Shown one piece after another: positions 1 to 12,835 of a stretch of 64,000 nt of DNA. Each line of letters begins with the position of its first letter. Position 1 is the stretch's first letter. Made by a program: the position numbers and the translations under genes. The notes beneath the pieces were generated by a model. That model made no database searches, had not been told where the DNA came from, and worked only from the letters and a program-made list of their open reading frames with translations. Origin of the DNA: Trematomus loennbergii (taxonomy: Eukaryota > Chordata > Actinopteri > Perciformes > Nototheniidae); the NCBI GenBank assembly GCA_012861695.1, contig JAAOOA010000012.1, forward strand, positions 4,236,270-4,300,269, given 5' to 3'.

Positions 1-334
1 AACTTTTAATGTATTACACACTTGGGCGTACTACTATAACTGCTCTGAAAAATACAAAAAGTTTGGATATGACCTTGGGCACTTAGTAAGTGCTTAATCG
101 AGGAAATAAAATAGTTATTGGTTGCAGTCAAATGTTATAAAATAACAGTAACATTTATTTGAAATGTATTTTTTTATTGTTATGCACAATTTGAAAATTC
201 ACAAACATAAATTTATGAAAAATTCTAAAAAAACTAAATTAGCATCATAAGCATGCAGTGTTGTTGTGACTCACATTACACTGCTATAACTAATACATTG
301 TAAGTACATTTGCCATTGTTTGTCTCTTCCCGGG

Positions 335-355
335 GTGTGTGTGTGTGTGTGTGGT

Positions 356-397
<42 letters not shown>

Positions 398-398
398 G

Positions 399-479
<81 letters not shown>

Positions 480-502
480 GTGTGTGTGTGTGGTGTGTGT
501 GC
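335..502. repeat. (GT)n microsatellite in arhgef9 intron
   Basis: About 168 bp of almost uninterrupted GT, with a few GGT interruptions, ending in a short CAG run. It lies in the intron upstream of the PH-domain exon. All apparent reading frames through it are low-complexity Cys-Val or His-Thr artefacts. Confidence 0.95.
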
Positions 503-601
503 AGCAGCAGCAGCAGATGGAAAGGGTTGCATAAGGCTCAGGACACCGAGGGAAGGATGCTTGTTGACACCTCTGAGGTTCAGCGCACACACACTAACAG
601 A

Positions 602-602
<1 letters not shown>

Positions 603-655
<53 letters not shown>
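603..655. repeat. (CT)n microsatellite forming a polypyrimidine tract
   Basis: About 26 CT units run directly into TCTTCCCCAG, the splice acceptor of the exon starting at 663. The microsatellite therefore supplies the polypyrimidine tract of a coding exon of arhgef9. Confidence 0.9.
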
Positions 656-658
<3 letters not shown>

Positions 659-662
659 CCAG

Positions 663-3600
663 GATCTGATTCGCCGGGACATCCTGTACTACAAGGGCCG
701 CATCGATATGGATCGCTACGACGTGCGGGACGCCACAGACGGGCGCGACGACGACTTCAACGTCAGCGTGAAGAACGCCTTCAAATTGTGCAACAAAGAC
801 AGCGAGGAGATCCACATCTTCCTGGCCAAGAAGCCGGAGGAGAAGAACCGCTGGCTCAGGGCCTTCCACGAGGAGAGGAAGATGGTGCAGGAGGACGAGA
901 AAATCGGTTAGTCACACACCGCCCTGCTCCACCCTGTTTGGAAAGGTTTCATTCACAGGGGGAATGGAGTTTCAGGCGCATGTTGACTTAGCTACAGCAT
1001 GCTATATGCACATTAGCATGACAACATGTGTTATTAATTATTAGGGTGGGTTTTTTGCTTTATTGTGACTTTATTGTGAAAAACTAAATAAAGTCTCATA
1101 GCAGATTTTTAAGTTACAGTTAAAGGCAGCTTCTTATGGATTGTTACATCCCTTTCATTCTCATAAATAAAATAGTATTAAAATATATTTCCTTGGTGTA
1201 TTGGTGCACAGCATAAACAAAGAAATAGGAAAAAAGATAAATAAAACACATTTAAATATAGAATAATAGAAAAAATAAATAAATAATAATAATAATAGAA
1301 AATGATATGCAATAAATCAATTAAAGCTGTAAAGAAGAAACATTATAATACAATCTGAAAAATACTAACATGATACTTTTAAATTACAATGAAAGCTGTG
1401 TATACAAATAATTGTAACTGTATAGAAAAACATGACTTACATTACAACAGAATATTACAATAAAAAATGAAAAAAAAATCTAAACAATAAATAAATTAAA
1501 ATGAAAGCCATATAGAAAAAATGACAATAGAAATGTGATGAAATGTATTTAATAAATCAGAATTCAAATGAATGCTAATGAATTGTAAATGTCTGAATGG
1601 TTTGCGGTTAAGGTTTTGAGATCTCTGAGTACCAGAAGCGGCAGGCGGCCATGACAGTGAGAAAGGTGACCAAACAGAAAGGTGAGGCAACAAGAAGATA
1701 TCAGGTGATTTTCCTTTTCTTTTCCTCGCTGGTGTGCTCTGTCTTCTCATCGCTGTTTACTCTTTACTCCTTAACCTGCTCTCTTTTTTTTTTTAACTGT
1801 CTACACGTTTTCTAAAACACGCCTACTTTGTTTATGAATGGACTATCTGTGTACTGAGTAAGCTAGAAAAGTCACGTGGATTCATGTCTTCTCGCTATAT
1901 CACTTTTTTTTGTATCGCTTTGAGTCAAATGTCTGTCGCCCGTACACGAGGAAGAATCGATATGAGTTGTAAAGCAGACGTTAAGCATCAATGAAAAGAC
2001 AGAGGGCTATTTGCATGAAGTATTGAGTTTAAAGGGCGATACCTGCATCCCTGACATGTGGGTCCTGTGTCACGCTTGTCTCAAAACAAATTCCACACCT
2101 CAAACTGTTTGCATTTTTCCTTTTACTGAGTTAGGGTGGCTGTCGGGGCTAATCACTAAAATCCAGATTTTTTTAAATAAATTCCTCCTTGTTTTTGGTT
2201 GATACTTACTTCTGAAGTGTGTTTTATAGTTTGTTTTGTATTACAACAGTGATTACTTTACATAGTGTAATCTAGGACAATAATACAACATCACGCCTGG
2301 AAGATTGAAGACACATCAAAGCAATCGCATTATTTTGACTTATTTTCGATTTAACAAGTTTTGTTTTACAGCCAAATATGTCCAAAATAATGCTAAAGGT
2401 GGAGTTAGCAATTCTTACACAATACACTTTCAAAGTCAAAAATATTTACCCATGCAGAGTTTCACGTCCTTTAAAGTCTTCATTTACTTTACTGAAATTC
2501 TAAATGTTTCTTAAATATGATTTAATAGATCTTCAAATATATGCCCTACTTTTTGGTTAAATGCAAATAAAAGAGGGTTGGCAACATTTTCTTTTTGCTT
2601 GGATCGGGAACAGAACCAAATTAAAAAGGTTTTCAACCCGGTGAGATTTTCTCAAGCGTCCCTGCCTCTTTCACAGCCTAAGATCGCCACTAATGCTACT
2701 CTCAAAGCTTCTTAAGACTTTGATTTTAGATTTAGCTAGATATACATTTAGATAAAATGTTGCTCTACTTTGCTGCAAGGGGGAGTATATTACGTTTAAT
2801 ACACAGTTTAAGCTGGAAGCAGTTTAAAGCCTGATGCTGCCTTTCTATGAACACATAAACATTTCGGACAGTAGGAATCAAAGCCCTAAAATCACATTTC
2901 ATTAAACCGCGATTAAAGTCGACTGGAGACGCCAGCGATCTCTCAATATTGTTCAGTAGAAGTCTACACTTTGGCATAGCTGTTTACTCAAACATCTTAC
3001 AGTATGGCGGCTAACCCTAATTGCCTTTTATATTAGTCTACTATTATATTGTTTAAACATGTCAATAATATAGCAATATTCCAGGGCTTATTTTCATTCA
3101 AACTATGTTTCCGTTATACTTCTGCTATATCGCAAAAATAAAATGGGTAATACATTTGCTGTAGAAGTTTGGTCTTAAAGCGGTCCATTTTGTGGCAGTG
3201 CTGAAAAAACACCCGGTAGACAAAACACCCTGATGCTGTAAATGGTAAACAACGTGGATTGGTACAAGAAACACAACATTTTATTTGAGCCAATCATCAA
3301 CAAGGGGGCATTCATGTTTTTAAAAAGATATACAGATTAATGTGGATGTAGGCGGGGTTTTTTGGGTGTTCAAATATCAACACTCTTCCTTCAGAATGTC
3401 TGACTCCACCTTGAGCTCCAGCAGCCACCAGCTATCTCTGTAACAGAAGAACATGTCAAGCGGGTTCCTCCAGATGCTAGCCCCTCACAGAGCCTCAGAC
3501 AGAGGACCCTCATGTCCCCCCCCTGCTGGTATCCCCTTTAAGATTTAGCCATTTGAGCGCTAGGCTAGATGTTTGTACATTTGACTATTGCCAGTTTCAC

Positions 3601-4818
3601 AATGAGCATGACCATCCATTAAAGTATGAATTAACCCCTTGCTGGAATGTTCTCTGACGTTAGGACCCCTGTAGACGTGTTGTGTGTTTTCTAAGTGCTG
3701 TATGTGTACATGGCTGGCACAAGGTGAAGTACTCTCTTGAATTTCAGATTCATTTATAGATTTCATCTTGAGAAAGAGGGCCATGTTGTATGGACATGGT
3801 TTGAGAATGATAAAGGTATATGCATTAGAGTTCTCCTTTAGAGCTAGCACATAAGATGCCATGGCAACTGCTAAAGCAGCATTGGGAGGTGTTGTGATTA
3901 ACACTGGAGCACAGTTTAATCTAATACAATATAACAAAAAACCCTTCTAACTGCTCAGTACTTAAGCAAATTACCCCCCAATACAGACACTGTTCTAATT
4001 GTATTCCCTCCTAAGATGCCATGGCAACTTTTGAATATTTCATCTCCGAATATTGATCTAATTTGACTGCACTAGCACTAGTTGTGATGCTTGTAGACTG
4101 TAGCGAAATGACATCGTAGACTGTAGTCAAGCGCATATTAACAGCTTTTCTGTTGCCTCTATTTTCGCCACTCTTGTGTTTCTCAAGTGTCGAGGGGGTG
4201 CTATTCAAACAAACGCGCTGTCAAACAACACGGAGGAACAGCGTCTCTTGTCCAAATGCCTTGTTTCATCAAAACGTGAATCTGTCTGTTCTCGTGTTTG
4301 CCCGCCACACAGTTTGATTGAATAGCATCTTCAGTCTCCCTTGTGTCATCGCTCGAGCTGAATTCCCCCGATTCAGCCGTCATCATATGATCATTCTGTA
4401 TCATATCTCAGGTTTAATATGCAGGAATGTTAATGTGTGTCCGTGTGCCTGTACTCCGTTAGCATGACTCGGTGTTGTGTTGTTGGTGTCCGTTTCCTGA
4501 CCCGTTTACTGACGATGTTTCCTCTTTTTGCCATCCACCTTTTTTCTTCTTCTCTCGCTTTGTGCCCCCCCCCCCCCCGCGCGCTGCCTCCTTGTCCCCC
4601 CCACCCCACTCCCGTCTTGCTTTTTTTGCACCTGCCTTCTCAGGTGTAAACAGGTGCACGCCCCCCTCATACCCGCCCCCGCAGGACCCCCTCAGCGCGG
4701 GGCAGTATGAGGTATCGGAGGACATGGCACAAGGAGAGGTTTTTGAATTCAGTCAATCCAAAAGAGGCCAGGCTCCTTTCTGCAGAATTTTAGTAGATTA
4801 GCTCCATTTAGGAAATAG
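663..4818 (+). CDS. arhgef9: Collybistin, Rho guanine nucleotide exchange factor 9 (3' part: last three coding exons)
   Basis: Three exons: 663-907, 1613-1681 and 4644-4818 (stop TAG 4816-4818). Each is bounded by AG/GT and they join in phase. The first encodes the C-terminal half of the PH domain ([19 protein letters not shown], then [17 protein letters not shown] and [13 protein letters not shown]). The second gives [18 protein letters not shown], and the last the proline-rich tail with SYPPPQDPL and a C-terminus near [10 protein letters not shown]. This pattern is specific to ARHGEF9 rather than its relatives ARHGEF4 and SPATA13. Collybistin activates CDC42 and recruits gephyrin at inhibitory synapses (known biology). 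The SH3 and DH exons lie upstream of the window. One base is missing near 4782, where TGG for the tail Trp reads as TG; without it the tail is misread and ends early. The three exons total 489 bp. Identification is strong; which teleost paralogue (a or b) is not decidable here. Confidence 0.93.
1682..4643 (+). other. arhgef9 last intron
   Basis: A 2.96-kb intron between the MTVRKV exon and the final coding exon. AT-rich in the first half and pyrimidine-rich near the acceptor, including a run of about 14 C at 4565-4578. I see no conserved coding segment or clear transposon in it. The preceding intron (908-1612) is AT-rich and also featureless. Confidence 0.7.
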
Positions 4819-7800
4819 AGACACGCGGACTCTTCTGAAGGACCAGATATTTTTCTTAGCACTAAACACTGGATGATCCTGACCCATCATGAAGACGACA
4901 AAAAACACACACAAGAGACTTTTGAAAAATGAAGGACTATTGTGAATATGATCAGCAAGAGGACTGAAGACTTTGGATTTAAACATTTAAAAACGTTACG
5001 ATTCATATATGTTAGCAACGTTATAAGTTATCACGCTTCTCCGGCTGAACTCTTTCCCCCTCGGATTCTGCATCCTCACGCCGTCTGAATGTCCTGGAGT
5101 TATTTACATTGTTATATTAATTCATTTTGAATCCATTGTCTGGAGAGAGAAGGCCGAGCCGGGGCAGTTCCTCGTAGTAAGATCGTGATAGAACAAGCTG
5201 ACATGTTGCTGCTATGTGAGATTGCTTGTTTGCATTCTTCTGAATGTGAGGTTGAATAATTGACAGCTGACGAAGGACCCGCGGAAGCTCGGCGTCATCT
5301 CTGATCCATGCTGCCACTGATCTCAGAGCAGCCATGCCATCACTGTGTCTGCCCCCCCTCCTCTACTCCCCTCTCTAGCTGTCCGCATTATAGTATCCCT
5401 CTCTTCACCCAGTATGGCGTTCTCAGTGTTTCCCTCCCTCTCTCCTCTCTATCTCCCGCCCCCCCCCCGCTCCATCCTCAGTGAGTCACGGGCTCTCAGA
5501 GGAAACAGCTTCACTCTCTTGGCAGGCTGCCATCGGCCACGATACGACGGGTCAGGGAACAAATCGATAGTTGGGAACATCAATAGAATATTTTCATCCT
5601 TTCACCAAACACTTCTGACAGGGTATTCATAACCCATCACACCCAGGGGGGGGGGGGGGTTGACGAGAGATGAAACAGCTGGGCGCGGGAGATAGGCAGA
5701 CTATACGCTCCACCTGCCTTGTGTTTAAAACCCCCATCGCCCCCCCCCCCCCCCCGACACTCTCCCAGAGACCACCCCCTGTAGCACTGTGCTGGCAGCT
5801 CACTGGGCGTTGGAAAGAGTACAGCCTACCTCCTGAAACAACTTAAAGTGAAAGCAGTGGGCGATGTTTAGAGAAGAGACTCCTTCCGTTCATTCTTTTC
5901 TATCTCTCACATTGTAAAAAGCACATATCCAGTCAGAGGAACACTGTATTTCCTCTCGTGGGAGGACGCTAAATGGGCCCCAGTGTGGCGAATTAGAACG
6001 ATCCCTTAACCAGCACAAGGGGAAATGGTCACGTAATCAATTCTAAATGAACAACTGAAAGAAAGGACGCTGCAGAAAAGTGAATTCAATGTGTAGCATG
6101 CAGACGTCCTCTGACACATTTCTCTCTAAAGACCGCAGCTTCAAAGTCTCAGCTCCCACACCGTCGTCTTTCCCGATCTGATCAATGTTCTGGCATTCAT
6201 CTTAAGTGATCAGATTATTGGTTTGATCAAACAATGCTGTGGATCCCGCCACATGAGGTTTTAGAATAGATCTACTGAGGAAACAACTATTTAACACATC
6301 ATGAAGGTATATTCTTTTCTACAGTGGGGAATGTAAGTGACACACGGTTGGTGATCATGCTTTAAACCTCAGATACTTTGTGTTGAATTATTACCACCTG
6401 ATGGACAGTACATACAGTATATGACAACTTGTGCAATGTGATATATCATTATATATCTTCACTACTCACTACCACGTGATATCAAAGAGTTTATATATCG
6501 TTCTATGTCATTCGTTTGCCTTCTTATAGGCCTTATAACCTACTGGAGAAGAAAAAAAAAGACCTTTTTAGAATTGCTTTGTATGTTGTGTAATTTATGT
6601 TTTGTTTCAGTAAAAGGAAAGCGTTGAGAAACGGGTGAGTCGGCTGCTGGTGTTTGTAGAGAGATGGCTCCCGGTGAGATTGTTTTGGAAGATTATTCCC
6701 TGGTCTGGCACTGCAAAAAAAAAAAAGATATGGTTCCCAGGCCATGATAACCTCAGGTCCCGTGCTACGCCCCCCCCCCCCCTCACGCCACCAACACACA
6801 CATACTCATGCACACTTGCTGGCCCGTTCTGCTGCGGAGAAGAGAGATGCTATCTAACAGTGCCTTCCAGCATTCCACTAGTGATTATCTATTCAGTTTC
6901 ACAGGCAGATTTGAATTAGTCATGTATTTTCCCTTCGGTGTGGGACTCGCATCTCTCTCTCGTACTTTCTCTCTCACACACACCGGGAATTCCTCTTTCC
7001 CCAGTGGCAGGAGATCCAGAAACTTAAGAGGTCAGGCCTTTTTTTTTTCATTCCCCCCATATGAGTAGATACTGTGCCGTCTGACTGACTGAAACACACC
7101 TTATTATATTATATCACACGTACATAGCGGTAATTTTATTGCACCGAAATAATTTAGAAACGTTATCATCTATTTAACATGCTGAACGGTGGTTTCATTT
7201 CAAATATATTATAGTCTATTAGTTTTCAAAGTATATTATAAAAATCAAAAGAAGAATCATCTATTTTACCTTTATCAGCTTACACACTGTAAATAATGTA
7301 AAAAAACAGATCATATATTTGGATATTGGTATTTTGCGTTGGAGACGAATGTTGTTCCAGTTCTAACGTGCGGTAGACCCAGTACCAGGTAAATGCATGC
7401 TCGTGGCATCCGATATTTTGCATGAGACTTTAGACAACTCTTAGCAGATTGTTTAGTTTCATTTTACTTCCAATGGGGGATTTTTTTTTTGTTTACCACA
7501 CACCGCGGAACCATTCATTTGTGAAGCCCATACCATCTCACTGAAGGGAGTTATTTTCTCTGTCCACCTGTCTCCAGCTCACATCACCGCTTTGTAGCTT
7601 CTGGTTTTTATTTATTAAGTAGAGTGGGACATCTTTCCTGAACTGTTGATAGGTGAAATGAAAGGCACTAATGCTCTCTTCGCCCAGATATATTGGGTAC
7701 TATAAACTGTCATTCTAAAGTTATATCTTTGACTCCAACATGCACTGTCGTAGTCCAAACTGCTGTTTTTCATTTGTTTTGATTTTGATTTGAATACCAT

Positions 7801-7962
7801 TAACCGCTGAGGTAAAACGGGTATCATTTTTCTATGACAACGGTGAGCAAAATAGGAGTTAGCACTGATCATGGGTGTTTGTGTATAGATTTGTAGTCAA
7901 GCAGAAGAGCTGAATAAATGAAAACCTCTCGAGATGAGCTAAAAATAAACATAATCCTGTAG

Positions 7963-7976
7963 ACACACACACACAA

Positions 7977-8023
<47 letters not shown>

Positions 8024-8120
8024 AGACACACACACACACACATACACACACCACACACACACACACACAGACACACACACACACACACACATAACACACA
8101 CACACACACACACACACAGA

Positions 8121-8159
<39 letters not shown>
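7963..8159. repeat. (CA)n microsatellite
   Basis: Nearly 200 bp of CA repeat with GAGA and TA interruptions, inside the probable arhgef9 3' UTR. The long Cys-Val reading frames on the minus strand here are artefacts. Confidence 0.95.
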
Positions 8160-8162
<3 letters not shown>

Positions 8163-8972
8163 GTACTTCATTACAATTCATATCATGCTCTGGTTTCTAC
8201 TTAAGAAATTATTCTTTTGACTTGACAATAACAAATAAAATTCTTCACTTGTATTTATTGAATGCAGTATTAAATAGAACCGTTTTGGCCATGCCGTTAA
8301 AAGGGTGTATATATTGGTTTTATTTCTCTTATATAATTATCATCTGACCTTGTGCTGAGAGCTGAGAGGACAGCCTTTTTTTTCCTATCTATTTCCGGTC
8401 ATAAAACCGAGACAGCCAATTTAGCAGACTGTCAATTTGATGCATCAGAGGTTTGCTCAGATTGATGTCATTCCTTTCAGCCCATGAGGCGCGTTCACTC
8501 ACATTTAGCATATCAGTAGGAACTCCTCGCGGTTGGTTATGCAGTCCTGTGTTGTTTCACAATAGTCAGGTTACAACAGTCTTCAATGAGCCATATTATT
8601 GATGTGGTGTTCAATGACAACAAGGTTAAACCGAAGACTGACATCCCACTTTTGGAAATCTCCTCATTGTAAATGACCATCTAGTTTGAGGTCTGGATTT
8701 TTGCCTATCACAGAAAAATGTACTCACTACCCACATCCTTCGTCACCATATGCAAACATTTGTCATTTTCTTTCTCGCTGGCCTTTTGAGTTTTGATTAT
8801 TTGTTGTAGAAATGAAAAATAATGCCTATTCAATCCAGAAACTGTGAATGGGAGAGTGGAGATGTCAACTGTATGTACATTATATGTTTTGATGTAATCA
8901 GAAGCACTGGGAATATGTTGTACTTCGCTGTAAAAATAAATCCATATCTGATATAGCTGTACTTTTGTTGAA

Positions 8973-8978
8973 AATAAA
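8973..8978 (+). terminator. Candidate polyadenylation signal of arhgef9
   Basis: AATAAA in GAAAATAAAACC, with a second AATAAA near 8,936. It sits about 120 bp before the candidate polyadenylation signal of asb12 on the other strand, as expected for two converging genes. Confidence 0.45.
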
Positions 8979-9096
8979 ACCTCTACAGAACTCCATGTCT
9001 AGGCGTCAATGTGCGAGTGGGTGCATTGTGCTGGGTTTCCTGTAGTGACATCATTTCCTGTCCCCATTACCAACAGCTGACACATAAACTCCTGGA

Positions 9097-9106
9097 TTTA
9101 TTTATT
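9097..9106 (-). terminator. Candidate polyadenylation signal of asb12
   Basis: On the minus strand this reads AATAAATAAA, two overlapping canonical signals. It lies about 640 bp downstream of the asb12 stop codon (9743-9745). The stretch between them has no other gene and is probably asb12 3' UTR. Confidence 0.5.
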
Positions 9107-9742
9107 CCAAAAAAGGGATACAAACGGAAGATAAAAACTTTCTCAGAAGAATATTACAAAGTCACAAAAGAGAAACAAATCACAAATTGAAGCCTGAAAA
9201 TGCTGTCACCAATGAATAAACATTCATATTCTCCCGGTTGGCTGCGCTGATCGCTCCGTTTCCATATGTTTTGAAGTCAGCCGATGCAAGAGTGTTTTTC
9301 AGGCAAGATCTAAGACGTCCTGCTGCGATGCAGACACCGTCTCTGTGTGTTTGTGTGTCTTGATGTCTAAATAACTCAAGCGAGACTGTACAGTATGGGA
9401 ACAAGAACAAATCATATGAGGAGCCTCAATGAGCAGTATTACTGTGGTCTCTAGTGGTCAACCGTGGTGTTACACTTCCCAAGGACATGGCCTCCAACAT
9501 GGAGCCCTTTGGCATGGTCATTTCTTTCACTTCAATGAGATTTGTAGAGCACAACTATATATTAAAACTTAGCTTACGTAGCTTCAAAATATATAATAAA
9601 AACAAGGATTTACAGAACTGGGATGATATATCTTCTGTGAGTATGATGTCCTACAAATAAGATAACTAGAAATCAGTCATCCAGTCATGAGTTTAAAACA
9701 GGTAAAAAAAACTGGCCATGTATCGTGATGCTAAGTTGAGCA

Positions 9743-12507
9743 TCATAGGAGTTCAGATGTGATGTGCTTCAGGTAGTTCCTCAGGATCAGAGGAACGTCC
9801 AAATTGTCAATGGCACATTCCTTGTTGCCAAAGGGAAGGTATCCTCTTATCGCTAGCCGAGTCTGCGACATCAGTGTTTTGGGACAAACTGGAACAGAAA
9901 CAGAAAAAAGGTGGATCAACATCTTGACACTTGTACAATGCACAGAACCAAACTGGAACTACTTTCTCACCTCTCTCTTTGAGAAGCAGATTCAGAGCCT
10001 CATTCTGCTTGGTAGTCTTGTCAATGATGAGCGTGGGCAGATACACGTCGGCCCCAAAGTCTATGATCAGCTGGATGTACTCCCCCCCGCCGTAGCGCAG
10101 ACACACCTCCAGCACCGTCTTCGGCTGCTTTATCCTGGCCAGCATCTTCTCGTCCGTGCAGTTGTAGTTGGGTTGGCCCCGTGGAGAAGGAGCAGTTTGA
10201 AGCAGTCCAGGTGTCCGTAAACAGCGCAGATATAAAGGGGCCCCCTGCAGGTGGTGGCGTGGAGGCCCATTCAGGGGCTTTGGGCTTGACGTCCACCTCG
10301 GCTCCGAAGCGCAGCAGCTCCCGGAGCACGTCCAGGTCGCCCTCCCGGGCCGCGGTCAGGGCCGGGGTGCAGTTGTTGTACTGGCTGCCGTTGGGATCGG
10401 CCCCGGCCTTCAGCAGGGCCCCCACACAGTCCAGATGTTTCCCATTGACAGCTGTGAACAGAGGCGTCTGCGCCTTCACGTCCAGGCTGTCGATCTGGAT
10501 TCAGACACAGCAGTACATCAATATTGTAACAGTACAAACACATGCCTGACACATTGAGACACTATGCATCATTAAGGTTGCATCTCTGTTTGTTTTTTTG
10601 TGGATGTGAACATAACATTGACTAATTATCACTTCTCAAGATCGTCAAGGCGTATTATTTACACTACCTGAATACACTGAGATTAATTTGCATTTATTTT
10701 TTCACCTAATGACTAGAATCCAGTATTGAATCTCCTTTTTAACTCTATTTTGGTTTAGCTTAGAGCTTCACAACTTCCTGAATATCACCCATTTCAATGC
10801 TATCATTCCATTAGATGTTATCAGTTTTTATAACTACCCCTCTAATTCATTAGAAGGGGCAAACTCCCCCCACCAGGAGACAAGAAGGTGCATATCTGAG
10901 TTTTCTCAGGATCCACTTTTAGTTAGGTTGGCTTTAGTTGCTTTAAAACAAGTTTTCTTAAATGATGTATGTGATATCAGATTGCTTACATTGTCCCTGT
11001 GACATACTCGTAGCTGCTGCAATGCCACATTTCCAAATCCCAATAGTCTGAGAAATGTCCCATTGTTCCTAAGGCCCATTGCTCAAAAATTACACACTAT
11101 TCGCAACAAACCAAAACCCCATTCTAACAATTATCCAAAAGAAGTACTTGTACTGGAGTAAAAGTAAAGTTCCAGAGTATAGCAATACTCTGTTACAGTA
11201 AAAGTCCTGCATTCAAAATGTTACTGAAGTAAAAGTAGACAAAATATAGTTAAAGTACCAAAAGTAAAAGTACTCATTGTGCAGATTGGTCCATTTCAGA
11301 GGAATATATTATGATATGTTTTGATTATAATTATTGATGCATTCTCAAAGCTGGTAAAGGTGCAGCTAGTTTTAATGACTTTGTTTGTATACTGCAGGGT
11401 AGCTTGTGAATTTACTCCAGGTGTAACTAAAGTCTGATTTAAGTGTTGATTATATTTCTCACCATTAATTCAAATCTGCAAAGTAACTAAAGGTATTAAA
11501 TGAATATAGTGGAGTTAAAGTACAAGATTTACCTCTGAATTGTAGTGTAGCATCAAATGGAAATACTCAAGTAAAGTACAAGTATCTAAAAATTGTACTT
11601 AAGTAGTACTTGGGTATAAATGTACTTGGTTACTTCCAACATCTGCAATTATCTATCCTAAACCTAATCGACCTAACCAACACCACTCATGATTTGAGAG
11701 TGTATTTTGGGAGAAACAGGCTTTCAGAAGTAAAATCAGCAGACCCCCTTTAACCCATATCTGCTGATAACCCCTGATACCGGCTATTTAATGGCATGAT
11801 ATCATCTCAAGAGGGTACAACTGATTACTTACATTTAACGTCTCCTGCTGGGGACTGGTCAGGCAGTATATAGTGGGGTTATTTTAGCTTCTGAGTACAA
11901 TAATGCTGAGGTATGGAACACAACGCTAGAGGGTTCGGTAGGACTTAGATAAACTGCAGAGCTCCTTTCATATTATGCGTTTGATCCATTGTTCTATTAA
12001 AATATATTATGTCAATGCCTTTAGGTTAAAACATCTAGTTTCTAACTCATCATTTTTATAGGTGAAAAAGATCTGCCGGCGGTATCTAGGAACATTATTA
12101 GGCTTTTAAATGAAATGTGTGATGACTGAGTGCAGAGTATAATTTGGGTTATTAATCAGGATATTTATGAACATTACACCCACCAGCAGCACCCACTCTC
12201 AAAGATCCATCTCATCATCCTCCAAACAACAGAATGCTCCCCCTCACCTCGGCACCGTGCTCCAGCAGCAGCTCCAAGCACCTCAGGTGTCCCAGAGCAG
12301 CAGCAGTACGCAGGGGGGTGACCGGGACCCCCCACCCACTCCGAGCATTGATAGACTTCCTGTAGGACTCCTGAGACAGGAGCTGGAGAGCAGCGGCGCG
12401 TCGTCGCTGCTCACGGCGTTGTGCAGGGCCTGACACTGCTCGTTGTCTTCATCCTCCTCCTTAGGCTGCAGCAGGGAGAAGATCTTGGAAATGTCCATCA
12501 AACTCAT
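9743..12507 (-). CDS. asb12: Ankyrin repeat and SOCS box protein 12
   Basis: Three coding exons on the minus strand: 12507-12248, 10494-9971 and 9888-9743 (stop 9745-9743). ATG 12507 starts MSLMDISKIFSLLQP, the ASB12 N-terminus; an in-frame upstream ATG at 12555 is possible but less like the family. The protein has ankyrin repeats (GWGVPVTPLRTAAALGHLRC, KAQTPLFTAVNGKHLDCV, NNCTPALTAAREGDLDVL, and a GPLY...AVYGHLDC repeat). It ends in a SOCS box (SQTRLAIRG...NLDVPLILRNYLKH), which recruits elongin B/C and cullin-5 so the protein can act as a ubiquitin-ligase substrate receptor (family knowledge). Single bases are missing near 12,389, 10,250 and 10,172. Restoring one at each gives about 310 residues, the usual family length. 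All splice sites are canonical, so I read these as assembly errors rather than a pseudogene. Confidence 0.9.
11128..11640. mobile_element. Common teleost AGTAC-rich non-autonomous repeat in asb12 intron
   Basis: The sequence repeatedly uses AAGTAC, AGTAAAAGTA and GTACTTAAGTA motifs and ends TACTTGGTTACTTCCAAC. This is the signature of a very abundant short fish DNA-transposon-derived repeat, which I know from other teleost genomes. It lies in the 1.75-kb intron between asb12 coding exons 1 and 2. The rest of that intron (10,495-12,247) shows nothing else I recognise. Confidence 0.6.
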
Positions 12508-12835
12508 GTTGACAGCTTGGCCCAGAACCATAACGTTACCCCGAGGCCGGTGCAAGTCAGAGCCCTTCCATCTGCACTGGCAGAAATGTCACAGGAAGAT
12601 GGTAATACACCCGAAAACACACACAGCTTTTGACATTTAGAGTTATTTTTGTTGGACTTGATTTTCATTCCAATATAATACATTTCGACATCTGTCTTTC
12701 ATGAACACACAGTATAAGACAGTGCAGTTTGTTTACATGACAAAGCTACTTCATATAACTCAAATGACAGTAATACAATCCAAATCAAGGCCATACATGA
12801 ATGCATTTTAGACAAAATATAATAATTGAATAGTT

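Larger units (their letters stand above)
4819..8990 (+). other. Probable long 3' UTR of arhgef9
   Basis: No convincing coding segment follows the stop codon for over 4 kb. Candidate polyadenylation signals appear only near 8,936 and 8,973, just before the converging asb12 transcript. Mammalian ARHGEF9 also has a long 3' UTR (family knowledge). The stretch holds C/G homopolymers near 5,460, 5,647 and 5,744 and a (CA)n microsatellite. The exact end of the UTR is inferred. Confidence 0.5.

Noticed and set aside
276..991. Long open frames of Cys-Val, His-Thr and Arg-Glu repeats
   Set aside because: They are translations of the (GT)n and (CT)n microsatellites; only the segment from 663 on is a real exon. 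The same applies to 7,859-8,181, 13,573-13,971 and 38,450-38,857 where it overlaps the GT repeat.
10181..10549. Plus-strand open frame of 122 codons over asb12 exon 2
   Set aside because: It is the GC-rich antisense shadow of the ankyrin-repeat exon.
9743..12507. asb12 as a pseudogene because of three frameshifts
   Set aside because: Splice sites, start, stop and all domains are intact, and the same type of one-base loss occurs in zc4h2, msn, ar and arhgef9. Assembly error explains all of them.
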